The notes beneath the pieces are model-generated. The model did no database searches and had not been told where the DNA came from. It worked only from the letters and a program-made list of their open reading frames with translations. A stretch of 64,000 nt of DNA from Sporosarcina sp. BP05 (GTDB taxonomy: Bacteria > Bacillota > Bacilli > Bacillales_A > Planococcaceae): contig NZ_JACFTD010000013.1 of NCBI RefSeq assembly GCF_014282005.1, forward strand, positions 16,374 through 80,373, written 5' to 3'. Position numbers and translations under genes: made by a program. Below are positions 47,947 to 58,896 of this stretch, one piece after another (position 1 is the first letter of the stretch; every line of letters starts with the position of its first letter).

Positions 47947-49665
47947 CTATCTTCCGGTTGCCGGAACAATAATTTCTTTTTTCATAACATCATACAGTCC
48001 CATCTGCGTGATACGTATGTACGGCAAATGTGTTGATTGTAGGAACAGCAACGTGTAGACCGCATCGCCTTTTGTATAGCCACGTTCTGTAAGCGCCTTT
48101 TTCAATTCTAACTCTTGTTCAATCAATTTATGAACCGGCTCCGCCGATAATCCGCCGCCGATTGGCAGTGGAAGAGTCGCGACGATTCCACCGTTTTCCG
48201 AAAGCACCATACCCCCGCCAATTCGTTTAATTTCCTTGAAGGCATTGTGCATTTCTTTTTTATCCTTACCGATTAAGATAAAATCCCCTGTATTCGAATA
48301 CGAAGATGCAAAGCCTTGAATCCCTGTTGCGAACCCTTTAATAACTGCGTTGACATGCCATTTTCCATTCCTATCGAGAAGCATCAGGAAACTTTCATCG
48401 TGATCATCCGCCAGTTTATCGCCTTTTGTATCAATCGTCACATTATATGGTTTTGTAATGACGTCGTTGAGCATTTCGATTCCAATCGGGTTGTCAAATG
48501 TGAAATCCGATTCATCAAGATCGAAATTCGGTGCGAACGCTTCAACAAATGACCAATCAATGGCGGGGAAAGGTTCCGTCGATTCATTTTCACGTTTTAA
48601 CCATTTCCCTTTGGATAAAACATCCGTCGGTACTGGGTTGTATTCATCCTCCAGGATATTTAGCGTTGCATAACGACCTGTGGCAATGAATCCGTGTAAA
48701 TCGGTCATGTCATAATAGCGCGCAACGTTATAAGATGCCATCTGGTATGCATCAATTGGCGGAACCCCCGCTTCAAGCGCGGCACGGATACACTTATCCA
48801 TAACGCCATCGAGGTGAAACGAAGGTGTCGAGCCGTCCGTAGTCATCATTAAGTGATCGAACACATTTAATTCTTTGGCAACAATGTCTTTTAATAAATG
48901 AGGGAGATCTGGGCGAATAGACGAATAGCGAAGGGTCACTCCATACCCATGCAGCAGCCGTGCCTCTACCTCTTCTACCGTCATCGCTTCATGATCACCG
49001 TCTGTTCCAAGAAGACGCATCCGTGCCAAGGTCCGCTCAGAAGCGCCGGGGAAATGCCCTTCGATTTTCTTGCCCCCTATTTTTGCAGCATTTACAGAAG
49101 CGACCATGTTGGGTTCCCCAGCCATCAGCCGCGGCCAACCTGTCAATTCCCCGCCCACCAACACTTCTGGACGTTCAATCCACTCTTTAATAGACGCTAG
49201 ATTAAACAATTCAGCCTCATTCTGTAGAATCGTCTGTGAGTCAAACCGCGCCCACCAGTAAAACGAAAATGGCAATTTATTCAACTCATCAAGCAACGCA
49301 AACGATGTTTCATTTTTAAGTGACATAAATAAAATGAGATTATCCGAAATGAATGTCGTTGTCCCAAGACGAGATGCATAATCTGCAAACGTCCGTGGGT
49401 TGTACAACTGAAACGGATGCACATGCGGTTCTATATAACCAGGAACAATTTTCTTCCCCGTAGCATCGAAGATTTCGGCGCCTTCTGTCATTGCAGGCAT
49501 CTCTTTGCCAGCGTAAACAATCCGGTCACCAGCAATCCAAATGTTTCCTGTCACCCATTTTTTATAGATTGAATGTAAATATTCTGCGTTGGTGATAATG
49601 AGGTCCGGCGCTTTCTTACCGTCAATCATATGTAGTTGGTTTTTCATTTCACTGGGTTCCCACAT
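47947..49665 (-). CDS. yerA: Adenine deaminase-like amidohydrolase (YerA)
   Basis: A 572-residue amidohydrolase of the adenine deaminase family. The metal site starts with PGYIEPHVHPF near 76; EGHFPGASE near 193 and TDGSTPSFHLDGV near 268 are later parts of the active site; the C-terminal AdeC domain (GGMVLSENGGIVATLPLPIG near 490) is complete. Adenine deaminase yields hypoxanthine and ammonia and fits next to the purine operon; the YerA group has some motif changes from AdeC, so the substrate is not certain. AAGGAG lies 8 bases before the ATG. Confidence 0.82.
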   Translation of the reverse strand: MWEPSEMKNQLHMIDGKKAPDLIITNAEYLHSIYKKWVTGNIWIAGDRIVYAGKEMPAMTEGAEIFDATGKKIVPGYIEPHVHPFQLYNPRTFADYASRLGTTTFISDNLILFMSLKNETSFALLDELNKLPFSFYWWARFDSQTILQNEAELFNLASIKEWIERPEVLVGGELTGWPRLMAGEPNMVASVNAAKIGGKKIEGHFPGASERTLARMRLLGTDGDHEAMTVEEVEARLLHGYGVTLRYSSIRPDLPHLLKDIVAKELNVFDHLMMTTDGSTPSFHLDGVMDKCIRAALEAGVPPIDAYQMASYNVARYYDMTDLHGFIATGRYATLNILEDEYNPVPTDVLSKGKWLKRENESTEPFPAIDWSFVEAFAPNFDLDESDFTFDNPIGIEMLNDVITKPYNVTIDTKGDKLADDHDESFLMLLDRNGKWHVNAVIKGFATGIQGFASSYSNTGDFILIGKDKKEMHNAFKEIKRIGGGMVLSENGGIVATLPLPIGGGLSAEPVHKLIEQELELKKALTERGYTKGDAVYTLLFLQSTHLPYIRITQMGLYDVMKKEIIVPATGR

Positions 49666-49787
49666 AATACCCTCTCCTTTTTACTGAACTATTCATACTA
49701 TTTATCCTAGCATAGCATTGAGGAAATAAATAGGTAATTCAGTAGACATCTTTTGATATTGCTGACAGACGCAGAAGGCGTGTTAGG

Positions 49788-49869
49788 GCGTACGTTGTTA
49801 AGTTTACGCGGTGTGTTGTTTAGTTTGCGACTAGCGTTGTTTACTTTCAGAGTAACGTTGCGAACTTCC
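49788..49869. repeat. Four-unit degenerate tandem repeat, 21 bp period
   Basis: GTTGTT or its variant recurs at 49794, 49815, 49836 and 49857, exactly every 21 bp, in units of the type GTGTGTTGTTTAGTTTGCG. It lies in the gap (49666-49949) between the divergent yerA and methyltransferase genes; the frame running across it has no homology signal. Confidence 0.6.
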
Positions 49870-49949
49870 CCAAATCGTCCACTCACTAAAAGGGTTCCGC
49901 CTCCTTTTGACGAAATAGTACAGTACTACAATCGATTGGATTTGATAAA

Positions 49950-50642
49950 ATGACCGCCAAGATGCAGTTTGATAAAGAGATGGCCGCAGAATATGATCGA
50001 GGTGTACGCCGGACGTTGCCTACCTACGATTCAATGTTCAAACTTGTACAGGCTTATCTTCGAGCAAATATAACACAACAAGAAAGTGTGTTAATAATTG
50101 GAGCGGGTGGCGGCAATGAACTCGCCACATTAGGACCTGCTAATCCCGAGTGGACATTTACGGCAGTGGACCCCGCGCCGCCAATGCTTGATTTCGCGCG
50201 AATGAAAGCAATCGATTTGAAGATGGATGACCGTGTAGAATTTATCGAAGGAACTGTCAATGATGTGACAGATGAGAAACTGTTTGGGGCTGCAACCTGT
50301 ATGCTCGTCCTTCACTTCATTGAAGATGTCGATGAAAAAAGGCGTCTACTTAAAAAAATCCGACACCATCTATCACCCGGCGCCCCATTCGTTATGGCGT
50401 CCATGTACGGTAACCCGAACGATTCGGCATTCGATGAGTTATTTGCTCTATGGAAAGCATACTGGCTGGATTCAACCAACTTAACTGAAGCGGAAGTAAA
50501 TGAAATGGAGAAAACCGTTCGGAAGCTTTCCTTCATTCCTGAAGAGGAAATTGTTCATTTATTGCAAGAAGCAGGGTTTGGTAATATCGCGAAATTCTTT
50601 ACAACTAACATGTTTGGTGGGTGGATTTGCAAAGCTGAATAA
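49950..50642 (+). CDS. Class I SAM-dependent methyltransferase
   Basis: A 230-residue protein with the SAM-binding motif I VLIIGAGGGNELATLG near 49, motif II acidic end FTAVDPAPPMLDFARM near 70, and a CMLVLHFIEDVDEKRRLL motif IV-like strand near 118. The substrate is unknown; the family covers many small-molecule methyltransferases. The ribosome binding site is weak, and the ATG at 49962 is an alternative start. Convergent with the purine operon, sharing a terminator. Confidence 0.8.
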   Translation: MTAKMQFDKEMAAEYDRGVRRTLPTYDSMFKLVQAYLRANITQQESVLIIGAGGGNELATLGPANPEWTFTAVDPAPPMLDFARMKAIDLKMDDRVEFIEGTVNDVTDEKLFGAATCMLVLHFIEDVDEKRRLLKKIRHHLSPGAPFVMASMYGNPNDSAFDELFALWKAYWLDSTNLTEAEVNEMEKTVRKLSFIPEEEIVHLLQEAGFGNIAKFFTTNMFGGWICKAE

Positions 50643-50673
50643 TAAGAAAAACAAATAAGTCTTCCCAAATTAA

Positions 50674-50716
50674 AAGAATCCGCCAATTCATCACTTAGAT
50701 GAATTGGCGGATTTCT
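50674..50716. terminator. Bidirectional terminator closing the purine operon
   Basis: A 16-17 bp perfect stem GAATCCGCCAATTCATC / GATGAATTGGCGGATTC with a short loop between purD and the convergent methyltransferase gene. Confidence 0.9.
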
Positions 50717-51975
50717 TATTCAAACGTACGCCAGCCAATGTCCTGCCTATAAAAGAATCCGTTCCATTCTAATTGAGACAAGCCTTTATAAACCTCAACC
50801 TGCGCTTCTTTCAATGAATCTGCTTTCGCTGTAATAAGGAGTACACGCCCCCCATTACCAACAAAGCCTGCACCATTCGATTTCGTGCCTGCATGGAAGA
50901 CTTCTAAGCCTCGTGCTGACAAAACATCAAGATCAGGCAATGCTGCCCCTTTTACTACATCTCCCGGATATCTATCGGCAGCAATGACAACGCCTAACAT
51001 CGCTTTGTCATCCCACTTCAAGTCATACGGTTTACTAGCCATAAGTGCGGTCATGAATTCACCAAAGTCGGATGCCATTCGTGGAAGGACAACCTGCGTT
51101 TCAGGATCGCCAAAACGTGCGTTGAACTCAATTACTTTCGGACCCTTGTCAGTCAAAATGAGACCTGCATATAAAATACCCGTAAACGGAGTCCCTTCTG
51201 CAGCCATTGCTTCAACAGTCGGAACAACGACTTTATCGTATGCTTCTTTCACAACTGCATCCGAAATTTGCGGAACGGGTGAATAAGCGCCCATACCACC
51301 CGTATTCGGTCCTCTATCGCCGTCATAAGCACGCTTATGATCTTGTGCGACAACCATCGGGTAAATCTGTCCATCATGGACAAATGACATGTAGGAGAAC
51401 TCTTCACCGTCCAAAAATTCTTCGATAACGACACGTGATGAAGATTCACCAAACTTCTGGTTGCCAATCATGTCGTCTACTGCCGTAAGTGCATCATCCA
51501 GCGTCATCGCAACGATAACGCCTTTTCCTGCTGCAAGTCCGTCTGCTTTAACGACAATTGGTGCACCATTTTCTCGGATAAATGCTTTTGCTTCTTCTGC
51601 ATCGGTAAATGTTCCGTACGCAGCTGTTGGAATATCATACTTCGTCATCAGCTCTTTGGCGAATGACTTACTTCCTTCAATCAGCGCCGCGGCTTTCGTT
51701 GGACCAAACGCCGTTAATCCGCGATCAGTAAAGTAATCCACAATTCCTTCCGCAAGCGGCTGTTCAGGACCGACAAATGTCAGGTCCACATGATTCTCTT
51801 GTGCAAATGAAGCAAGTGCCTCAAAATCCAGCGCATCGATTTGCACACATTCAGCATCATTTATCATGCCATCATTGCCAGGTGCTACAAAAACTTTATT
51901 TACTGAAGGGGAGACATTGAACTGTCTGGCAATCGCATGCTCGCGGCCGCCGCTCCCGATAACGAGTATATTCAA
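50716..51975 (-). CDS. purD: Phosphoribosylamine-glycine ligase (GARS)
   Basis: A 419-residue ATP-grasp enzyme, step 2 of purine synthesis. MNILVIGSGGREHAIA at the start, LTFVGPEQPLAEGIVD near 62, the ATP-grasp loop IVVKADGLAAGKGVIVAM near 136 and FNARFGDPETQVVLPR near 287 are all in place. Start is a TTG at 51975 with AAGGAG 9 bases upstream. Last gene of the purine operon. Confidence 0.95.
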   Translation of the reverse strand: MNILVIGSGGREHAIARQFNVSPSVNKVFVAPGNDGMINDAECVQIDALDFEALASFAQENHVDLTFVGPEQPLAEGIVDYFTDRGLTAFGPTKAAALIEGSKSFAKELMTKYDIPTAAYGTFTDAEEAKAFIRENGAPIVVKADGLAAGKGVIVAMTLDDALTAVDDMIGNQKFGESSSRVVIEEFLDGEEFSYMSFVHDGQIYPMVVAQDHKRAYDGDRGPNTGGMGAYSPVPQISDAVVKEAYDKVVVPTVEAMAAEGTPFTGILYAGLILTDKGPKVIEFNARFGDPETQVVLPRMASDFGEFMTALMASKPYDLKWDDKAMLGVVIAADRYPGDVVKGAALPDLDVLSARGLEVFHAGTKSNGAGFVGNGGRVLLITAKADSLKEAQVEVYKGLSQLEWNGFFYRQDIGWRTFE

Positions 51976-51988
51976 TGCAACTCTCTCC

Positions 51989-53524
51989 TTAATGTTTGAA
52001 GTGACGTACGCCTGTGAATACCATTGTAATACCGTATTCGTTGGCTTTTTTAATCGAATCTTCGTCTTTCACTGATCCGCCTGGTTGAATAATTGCCGTA
52101 ATGCCCGCTTTCGCTGCCGCTTCGACTGTATCATCCATTGGGAAGAATGCATCAGATGCAAGCGCTGCACCTTTAGCACGTTCGCCTGCCTGTGTAAGCG
52201 CGATATTCGCAGCTCCAACACGGTTCATCTGCCCTGCACCTACGCCAAGTGTCATATTGTCATCAGTGACGACAATTGCGTTTGACTTCACATGTTTAAC
52301 AACAGCCCAACCAAGTTTCATCGCTTCCCACTCAGCTTCAGTTGGCTGACGGTCTGTTGCCACTTTGATAGTCGCATCTGCAAATCCGTATGCATCCGGC
52401 TCTTGCATAAGCAATCCGCCTTCAACAGAGACCGTATTCCATTTGTCTTTTTTATGTTGATCAAACGAAATTGTCATCAATCGAATATTTTTCTTCTTCG
52501 TCAAGATTTCAACTGCTTCGTCCGTGAAAGCTGGTGCAATAATAATTTCAAGGAAGATGCCCGATAATTTTTCAGCAGTTGCTGCATCTACTTCACGGTT
52601 CAATGCAATTATACCGCCGAAGATAGACGTCGAGTCTGCTTCATATGCTTTATTGAACGCGTCGAAAATTGTTTCGCCTGTTCCAACTCCACATGGATTC
52701 ATATGTTTCACCGCTACTGCAGCTGCCTTATCAAATTCTTTAATGATTTGGATAGCCGCGTTCGCGTCTTGAATATTGTTATATGAAAGTTCTTTACCGT
52801 GTAATTGTTTCGCGTACGCAATTGAGAAATCAGAACCAAGCGGACGGCTATAAAAAGCTGCTTTTTGGTGTGGATTTTCTCCGTAACGAAGCGGTTGTTT
52901 TAGTTCATATGTATACGTAACCTGCTCCGGGAATTCTTCGCCTGTAAGGTCAGTTAAGAAACCGGCAATAAGTGCATCGTATGCCGCTGTATGACGAAAT
53001 ACTTTTGCCGCCAGACGTCTACGCGTTTCAAGTGTCGTTTTACCATCTGCTTTGAGTTCGGATAGTACTTGATTGTAATCTGTTGCATCTACAATAACTG
53101 TAACGTATGCATGGTTTTTCGCAGAAGCACGAAGCATCGCTGGTCCACCAATATCGATATTCTCGATTGCATCTTCATTGGTTACATCCGGTTTTGAAAT
53201 CGTTTCTTTAAACGGATACAAGTTAACACAAACTACGTCAATCGGTTGGATGCCGTGCTCTACCATTTGCGCAATGTGAGAGGGATCGTCTTGTTTTGCA
53301 AGAAGTCCTCCGTGAATCATCGGGTTGAGCGTTTTCACGCGGCCTTCCATAATTTCAGGGAATCCAGTTACTGCATCGACCGCTGTTACTGCTACGCCGT
53401 TGTCCGCAAGATGTTTCATCGTACCGCCTGTTGATAGCAATTCATAGCCGAGACTTTCCAATTCCTTTGCAAATTCCAAAATACCGTTTTTGTCTGACAC
53501 GCTAAGCAATGCACGTTTTTTCAC
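51989..53524 (-). CDS. purH: Bifunctional AICAR transformylase / IMP cyclohydrolase
   Basis: A 511-residue bifunctional enzyme for the last two steps to IMP. The N-terminal cyclohydrolase domain ([18 protein letters not shown] at 4; [10 protein letters not shown] near 97) is followed by the transformylase domain with the catalytic Lys-His pair in [14 protein letters not shown] near 265. GTG start with GGAGGG 8 bases upstream. A repeat copy separates it from purN. Confidence 0.95.
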   Translation of the reverse strand: MKKRALLSVSDKNGILEFAKELESLGYELLSTGGTMKHLADNGVAVTAVDAVTGFPEIMEGRVKTLNPMIHGGLLAKQDDPSHIAQMVEHGIQPIDVVCVNLYPFKETISKPDVTNEDAIENIDIGGPAMLRASAKNHAYVTVIVDATDYNQVLSELKADGKTTLETRRRLAAKVFRHTAAYDALIAGFLTDLTGEEFPEQVTYTYELKQPLRYGENPHQKAAFYSRPLGSDFSIAYAKQLHGKELSYNNIQDANAAIQIIKEFDKAAAVAVKHMNPCGVGTGETIFDAFNKAYEADSTSIFGGIIALNREVDAATAEKLSGIFLEIIIAPAFTDEAVEILTKKKNIRLMTISFDQHKKDKWNTVSVEGGLLMQEPDAYGFADATIKVATDRQPTEAEWEAMKLGWAVVKHVKSNAIVVTDDNMTLGVGAGQMNRVGAANIALTQAGERAKGAALASDAFFPMDDTVEAAAKAGITAIIQPGGSVKDEDSIKKANEYGITMVFTGVRHFKH

Positions 53525-53559
53525 GAATAAAACCCTCCAATTAGTATATAAGGATAGCA

Positions 53560-53620
53560 GTCTAAAATCGCGACTTCCTGTCGCAACGACTGCATGACCT
53601 GCATCCTGCCGGCCCCAGCC
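53560..53620 (+). repeat. Dispersed hairpin repeat, short copy B
   Basis: GCGAC-TTCCT-GTCGC at 53570-53584 (on the minus strand an AGGAA loop) followed by CTGCATGACCTGCATCCTG, matching the order in copy D. It lies in the 103 bp gap between purN and purH, so it is transcribed inside the operon. Confidence 0.65.
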
Positions 53621-53627
53621 TTTATCA

Positions 53628-54200
53628 TTACTGGCTAAAAATATTATTTAACGTATCTTTATATAAACCGTGTTCAACAGCATGAATCGCCTCGGCCGTT
53701 TTGTCTTCATCGCCGTCGACAACATCAACTGCACACTGTGCAAGAATCTGTCCTGTATCCATACCTTCATCTACCAGATGAACGGTGACACCCGTCACTT
53801 TCACACCATGCGCAACCGCTTGTCCAATCGCATCTTTCCCAGGAAACGAAGGCAACAGTGAAGGATGAATGTTGACGATGCGAGAAGGATAAGCCGTCAA
53901 TAATACCGGACCAACAAGACGCATATAACCAGCAAGAATCAGCCACTGCGCCCCGGATTCCCGAAGTGCATGAAGAATTGCTTCTTCGTATGCATCCTTC
54001 GTTTCGAAATCTTTTGGACGGAACGCTGCGACTGGAATATTACCTTTTTCAGCACGTTCAACCACAAATGCCTCCGGTTTGTTCGTCACCATGAGGACTA
54101 TTTCAGCGTTCAATTCACCTGTTTTACATGCTTCTTCAATCGCCGCAAAATTACTGCCGCTTCCAGACGCGAAAACGGCAATCTTTATTTTTGGATTCAT
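53628..54200 (-). CDS. purN: Phosphoribosylglycinamide formyltransferase
   Basis: A 190-residue folate-dependent transformylase (step 3). [18 protein letters not shown] near 5 binds the phosphate, [14 protein letters not shown] near 87 and [15 protein letters not shown] near 102 hold the catalytic Asn-His, with the Asp in [13 protein letters not shown] near 140. It starts in the purM stop region (ATGA overlap). Confidence 0.95.
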   Translation of the reverse strand: MNPKIKIAVFASGSGSNFAAIEEACKTGELNAEIVLMVTNKPEAFVVERAEKGNIPVAAFRPKDFETKDAYEEAILHALRESGAQWLILAGYMRLVGPVLLTAYPSRIVNIHPSLLPSFPGKDAIGQAVAHGVKVTGVTVHLVDEGMDTGQILAQCAVDVVDGDEDKTAEAIHAVEHGLYKDTLNNIFSQ

Positions 54201-55255
54201 TCGGCAAGACTTCCGTCATGTGTACCTGTAAATGTGACGCCTTCTCCTTCAATCACACGTCCGATAATGAATGCTTCTTCTCCATGCTCAGCTGCAATTT
54301 TAAGGGCAGCATTCGCTTGTTCTTCAGGGAGTGCAACAACAAAACCGATACCCATATTGAATACGCTGTATAGATCTTTATCTAACAGTTCGCCTTTTTC
54401 TTTCAGCATCTTGAATACTGGAAGTACAGGCCATGAACCAAGGTCAATTTCTGCTCCGAATCCATCTACCAACATACGTGGTAAGTTTTCGTAGAAGCCG
54501 CCGCCCGTAATATGGCCCATTGAATGGACATCAAGTTCGCTATGCATTTGAAGAACAGGTTTCGCGTAAATTTTCGTCGGTGTAAGAAGTGCGTCTCCAA
54601 CCGTTCCAAGCTCTTCGTACCCGGCGATTAAACCGTCAATTTCACAGCCTTGGTCTTCTATCACAATTTTACGCACTAGTGAATATCCGTTCGAATGAAT
54701 ACCGCTTGAAGCGATACCAACAAGAACGTCTCCAGCAACAACTTTTTCACCCGTAACAATTTTACTCTTTTCACATGCGCCAACTGCAAATCCTGCAAGG
54801 TCATACTCATCGACTTCGTAAAGTCCTGGCATCTCAGCCGTTTCTCCGCCAATTAATGCCGCGCCAGATTGAACACAACCATCTGCAATTCCTTTAACAA
54901 TCGCTTCTACCTTTTCAGGAACGGCTTTTCCAAGCGCGATGTAGTCAAGGAAGTAAAGAGGTTCTGCGCCCTGTGCGACAATATCGTTAACACACATAGC
55001 AACACAGTCAATACCAATCGTGTCATGCTTATCTGCCATGAACGCCAGTTTCAACTTTGTACCAACACCGTCTGTACCGGAAATAAGAACCGGCTCTTTA
55101 TAATTAAGTGCGGATAGATCGAACATGCCGCCAAAACCGCCGAACGTTCCTGTAACACCAATACGTGCAGTACGCGCAACATGGGATTTCATCCGTTCAA
55201 CTGACTCGTAACCAGCTTCGATATTTACACCTGCGTTTTCATAAGCCTTCGACAT
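54197..55255 (-). CDS. purM: Phosphoribosylformylglycinamidine cyclo-ligase (AIRS)
   Basis: A 352-residue AIR synthetase (step 5). [20 protein letters not shown] at the start, [13 protein letters not shown] near 60, [18 protein letters not shown] near 87 and [11 protein letters not shown] near 137 are conserved; the C-terminal [16 protein letters not shown] near 245 is present. It uses ATP to close the imidazole ring. Length is normal. Confidence 0.95.
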   Translation of the reverse strand: MSKAYENAGVNIEAGYESVERMKSHVARTARIGVTGTFGGFGGMFDLSALNYKEPVLISGTDGVGTKLKLAFMADKHDTIGIDCVAMCVNDIVAQGAEPLYFLDYIALGKAVPEKVEAIVKGIADGCVQSGAALIGGETAEMPGLYEVDEYDLAGFAVGACEKSKIVTGEKVVAGDVLVGIASSGIHSNGYSLVRKIVIEDQGCEIDGLIAGYEELGTVGDALLTPTKIYAKPVLQMHSELDVHSMGHITGGGFYENLPRMLVDGFGAEIDLGSWPVLPVFKMLKEKGELLDKDLYSVFNMGIGFVVALPEEQANAALKIAAEHGEEAFIIGRVIEGEGVTFTGTHDGSLAE

Positions 55256-55270
55256 GTAAAAGTCCCCCTA

Positions 55271-56692
55271 TCAAACAATTTCTTTCTTATGTGGCAAAAC
55301 TGTATCCGAATAGATTTCTGTAGGATATTCCCCTGTAAAGCATGCAAGGCATTGTCCACAGTTCTTTGTTTTATCGGGACGTCCAATTGCTTCGACCATT
55401 CCCTCAGCAGACAGGAACGTCAGTGAATCTGCACCGATAAGTTCTCGGATTTCATCAACCGTCCTGTTTGTTGCGATCAATTCTGAATCCGTACTGATAT
55501 CTACGCCATAAAAACACGGACTGACAAGCGGCGGAGACGCGATCACAACGTGAACTTCCGTCGCACCGGCTTCTTTTAACAGATTGACAATCCTTTTAGA
55601 CGTGGTGCCGCGAACAATCGAATCATCCACCATGACGACTCGTTTACCGTTCACAACTTGACGCACTGGAGAAAGTTTCATCTTCACGCCTTTTTCACGC
55701 ATCTCCTGTGTCGGTTGAATGAACGTTCGCCCGACATAACGACTTTTGATCAGCCCTAACTCATACGGAATTCCACTTTCTTCAGAAAATCCAATAGCGG
55801 CTGAAATACTTGAATCCGGCACACCTGTGACGACGTCTGCTTCGATATGCACTTCGCGTGCAAGGCGTTTGCCGCAGCGTTTACGCGCCGAATGAATATT
55901 AATACCATCAATATCCGAATCCGGACGTGCAAAATAAACATATTCCATCGAGCACATAGCTGAGTCCGCTGCTGGCGCAAAGCGGTCCGACTGAAGACCT
56001 TTATCATTAATAATGATGAGTTCTCCTGGTTCTACCGAACGAATCCATTCTGCGCCGATAATATCGAACGCACATGTCTCAGATGCTACGACCCATGCAT
56101 CGCCTATTTTCCCAAGGGATAGTGGACGAAGACCATTCGGATCCTGCGCGACCATTAACCCATCATCTGTCAAGATGACAAACGCAAACGCACCTTTTAA
56201 CATCGACAATGCTTTCTTCACGCGATCACGCTGCGTTAAAGAACCGCTGCTCTTCTTGATTAAATGCGCTAGCACTTCCGTGTCAGAATTCGTTTGAAAA
56301 ATACTACCTTGGCGTTCAAGATGCTCGCGTAGTTCGACCGCATTCACAATGTTACCATTGTGAGCGACCGAAAGACTTCCAGTTGTTGAACGGAAAACGA
56401 GCGGCTGAACATTTTCGATTCCGCGACCGTTCTCTGTAGAATAACGCACTTGTCCAATTGCAGCATTTCCTTTTAAATCATCTATCTCGTTACCAGAAAA
56501 CACTTCATTGACAAGACCTTCGCCTTTGATCACATGAAATTTCTTGCCTTCCTTCGTAACGATACCGGCTCCTTCTTGACCCCGGTGTTGTAATGCGTGC
56601 AGACCATAATAACTGATCTGCGCCGCGTCTTCATGACCCCAAATGCCAAACACACCGCACTCTTCGTTTAGGCCTCTGAGTTCAGCAAGCAT
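55271..56692 (-). CDS. purF: Amidophosphoribosyltransferase
   Basis: A 473-residue enzyme for step 1 of purine synthesis. After an 11-residue propeptide ([11 protein letters not shown]) comes the catalytic Cys12, as in B. subtilis. Fe-S ligands lie in [16 protein letters not shown] and NCGQCLACF. The PRPP loop [18 protein letters not shown] is near 335. The glutamine-loop segment reads [15 protein letters not shown] where B. subtilis has RYATAGGGGYENVQP, so two residues next to the conserved Thr differ. The ATG at 56692 has AAAGGGG 7 bases upstream and overlaps purL by 25 bp; a longer start at 56710 is rejected. Confidence 0.95.
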   Translation of the reverse strand: MLAELRGLNEECGVFGIWGHEDAAQISYYGLHALQHRGQEGAGIVTKEGKKFHVIKGEGLVNEVFSGNEIDDLKGNAAIGQVRYSTENGRGIENVQPLVFRSTTGSLSVAHNGNIVNAVELREHLERQGSIFQTNSDTEVLAHLIKKSSGSLTQRDRVKKALSMLKGAFAFVILTDDGLMVAQDPNGLRPLSLGKIGDAWVVASETCAFDIIGAEWIRSVEPGELIIINDKGLQSDRFAPAADSAMCSMEYVYFARPDSDIDGINIHSARKRCGKRLAREVHIEADVVTGVPDSSISAAIGFSEESGIPYELGLIKSRYVGRTFIQPTQEMREKGVKMKLSPVRQVVNGKRVVMVDDSIVRGTTSKRIVNLLKEAGATEVHVVIASPPLVSPCFYGVDISTDSELIATNRTVDEIRELIGADSLTFLSAEGMVEAIGRPDKTKNCGQCLACFTGEYPTEIYSDTVLPHKKEIV

Positions 56693-58896
56693 TGGATAGC
56701 CCCTTTCCATGCAGAACGGAGTTCATCCACCGTCCCGTCGATTAACATGCCATTTTCACCATTAATAACGATACGGTTACTATCCGTAACTACACCGATT
56801 TTAATCGCATCTGCCACAGTTTTTTCGAAATCTGCTGCATTTTCTTCTTTTACAGTCACAAGGAAACGTGATTGCGTTTCACTGAATAATGCCGTTACTG
56901 CTGATCCAGAGACTGTAACGCCTGCCCCAAGACCTTCCGTACCAAATGCTTTTTCACAAAGCGCTACTGCAAATCCGCCTTCTGATAAATCAGTTGCAGA
57001 TTGAACAAGTCCTGCTTGGATTGCCGTCAAAAGCTCTTTCTGACGTGCTGCTTCAACTTCTAGGTCAATTGCCGGAGCTTGGCCGAAAATCTTCCCTTCC
57101 ATCATTTGTTGCAATTCACTACCGCCGAAGTCAAGTGATGCTTCGCCTATGACATAGATGACATCGCCTGCACGCTTGAATTCAGTAGTCGTTACTTGTG
57201 ATAAATCATGGACAAGACCAACCATACCAATCGTTGGTGTCGGATAGATTGGAACACCATTCACTTCATTAGACAAGGAAACATTCCCGCTTATTACAGG
57301 TGCATTCAACTTGCGGCATGCATCAGAAATTCCGTCAGCTGATTTCTCAAGCTGCCAAAACACTTCCGGTTTGTCCGCACTACCAAAGTTTAAACAGTCT
57401 GTAATTGCAATTGGCTCCGCACCTGAACATATGAGATTACGCGCTGCTTCAGCAACTGCAATTTTCCCGCCTGTTTCTGGGTCAAGATAGACAAAACGCG
57501 AGTTACAATCGGATGTCATTGCAAGGCCTTTATTCGTTCCACTGACACGAATGACACCTGCAGATGAGCCTGGTGCAACGATGGTATTTGACCTAGCTTG
57601 TGTATCGAACTGGTTGTAGACCCATTCTTTCGATGCAATCGTTGGACGTTGTAATAGATCTTTAAGTGTTTCATTCAAATCAGTCACGACAGGTTCTGTC
57701 ATTTCCATTGCTTGGAATTCTCTAAAATAAGCAGGTTCCTCAGATTTCTTATGGTAAACCGGTGCGTCTTCAGCAAGTGCATCAGCCGATACTTCTGCAA
57801 CAACTTCACCTTTATGAAGCAGACGTAGCATTTTATCGTCCGTTACTTTACCAATCGTTACCGCTTCGATATTATATTTCGCAAATAAATCCGTTACTTC
57901 TTGTTCACGGCCTTTTTTCACGACGATTAGCATACGTTCTTGAGATTCTGACAACATCATTTCATAAGCTGTCATTCCCTCTTCACGTTGTGGTACTAGG
58001 TCAAGGTTTAGCTCAACGCCATAGCCTGCTTTTGAAGCCATTTCAGCCGCAGATGAAGTAAGTCCCGCCGCACCCATATCTTGAATCCCTATTAACGCGT
58101 CTGATTTTACAAGCTCAAGGCATGCTTCCATCACAAGTTTTTCAAGGAATGGATCTCCAGCTTGCATTACAGGCAGTTCACCCTCTTTATCAATCGACAC
58201 TTCGGATGAAGACATCGTCGCACCATGAATCCCGTCACGTCCTGTTGTAGCACCGGCATACATCACACTATTACCGACACCTGAAGCAATCCCTTTTTGA
58301 ATGTCTTCATGATTTAACAAACCAACAGCCATCGCATTTACGAGTGGGCGTTTAGAGTAACAATTATCGAACTGAACTTCGCCGGCAATAGTAGGAATAC
58401 CAATCGCATTTCCGTAACTCGCAATCCCTGCAACCGCTTCTTCGAATAAATACCGGTCACGCGCATCTGATAGATCGCCGAAACGGAGAGAGTTAACAAG
58501 TGCTACTGGGCGGGCACCCATTGAAAATACGTCACGCAGAACCCCACCCGCACCTGTTGCTGCACCGATGAACGGTTCAATCGCAGAAGGTGAGTTATGA
58601 GATTCCATTTTGAATACAGCAGCTTGATTGTCGCCAATGTCGACGATTCCCGCTCCTTCTCCCGGTCCTTGAAGAACACGCGGTCCATCAGTTGGGAATT
58701 TACGAAGTACTGGTTTAGAACTCTTATATGAACAATGCTCAGACCACAATGCTGAGAATAGACCTGTTTCCGTATAGTTCGGAAGGCGTCCTAACATCCC
58801 TACGGCACGTTCAAATTCCTCGTCTGTCATTCCCATTTGGCGGTATAATTGTTCATCTTTAATTTGTTGTGCGTTCGGTTCATGCTTGGCTGACAT
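56668..58896 (-). CDS. purL: FGAM synthase, large subunit
   Basis: A 742-residue small-type PurL, step 4 ATPase. [15 protein letters not shown] near 50, [15 protein letters not shown] near 88, [16 protein letters not shown] segment ([15 protein letters not shown]) near 113 and [14 protein letters not shown] near 265 are intact. It makes FGAM from FGAR, ATP and ammonia delivered by PurQ, with PurS bridging. Since PurQ here lacks its active site, free ammonia may be the nitrogen source. The ATG at 58896 has GGAG 8 bases upstream; it overlaps the purQ end by 17 bp. Confidence 0.95.
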   Translation of the reverse strand: MSAKHEPNAQQIKDEQLYRQMGMTDEEFERAVGMLGRLPNYTETGLFSALWSEHCSYKSSKPVLRKFPTDGPRVLQGPGEGAGIVDIGDNQAAVFKMESHNSPSAIEPFIGAATGAGGVLRDVFSMGARPVALVNSLRFGDLSDARDRYLFEEAVAGIASYGNAIGIPTIAGEVQFDNCYSKRPLVNAMAVGLLNHEDIQKGIASGVGNSVMYAGATTGRDGIHGATMSSSEVSIDKEGELPVMQAGDPFLEKLVMEACLELVKSDALIGIQDMGAAGLTSSAAEMASKAGYGVELNLDLVPQREEGMTAYEMMLSESQERMLIVVKKGREQEVTDLFAKYNIEAVTIGKVTDDKMLRLLHKGEVVAEVSADALAEDAPVYHKKSEEPAYFREFQAMEMTEPVVTDLNETLKDLLQRPTIASKEWVYNQFDTQARSNTIVAPGSSAGVIRVSGTNKGLAMTSDCNSRFVYLDPETGGKIAVAEAARNLICSGAEPIAITDCLNFGSADKPEVFWQLEKSADGISDACRKLNAPVISGNVSLSNEVNGVPIYPTPTIGMVGLVHDLSQVTTTEFKRAGDVIYVIGEASLDFGGSELQQMMEGKIFGQAPAIDLEVEAARQKELLTAIQAGLVQSATDLSEGGFAVALCEKAFGTEGLGAGVTVSGSAVTALFSETQSRFLVTVKEENAADFEKTVADAIKIGVVTDSNRIVINGENGMLIDGTVDELRSAWKGAIQCLLNSEA

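Noticed and set aside
49753..49953. Open plus-strand frame of 66 codons overlapping the methyltransferase start
   Set aside because: It is driven by the 21 bp tandem repeat; composition is repeat-like and no ribosome binding site is seen.
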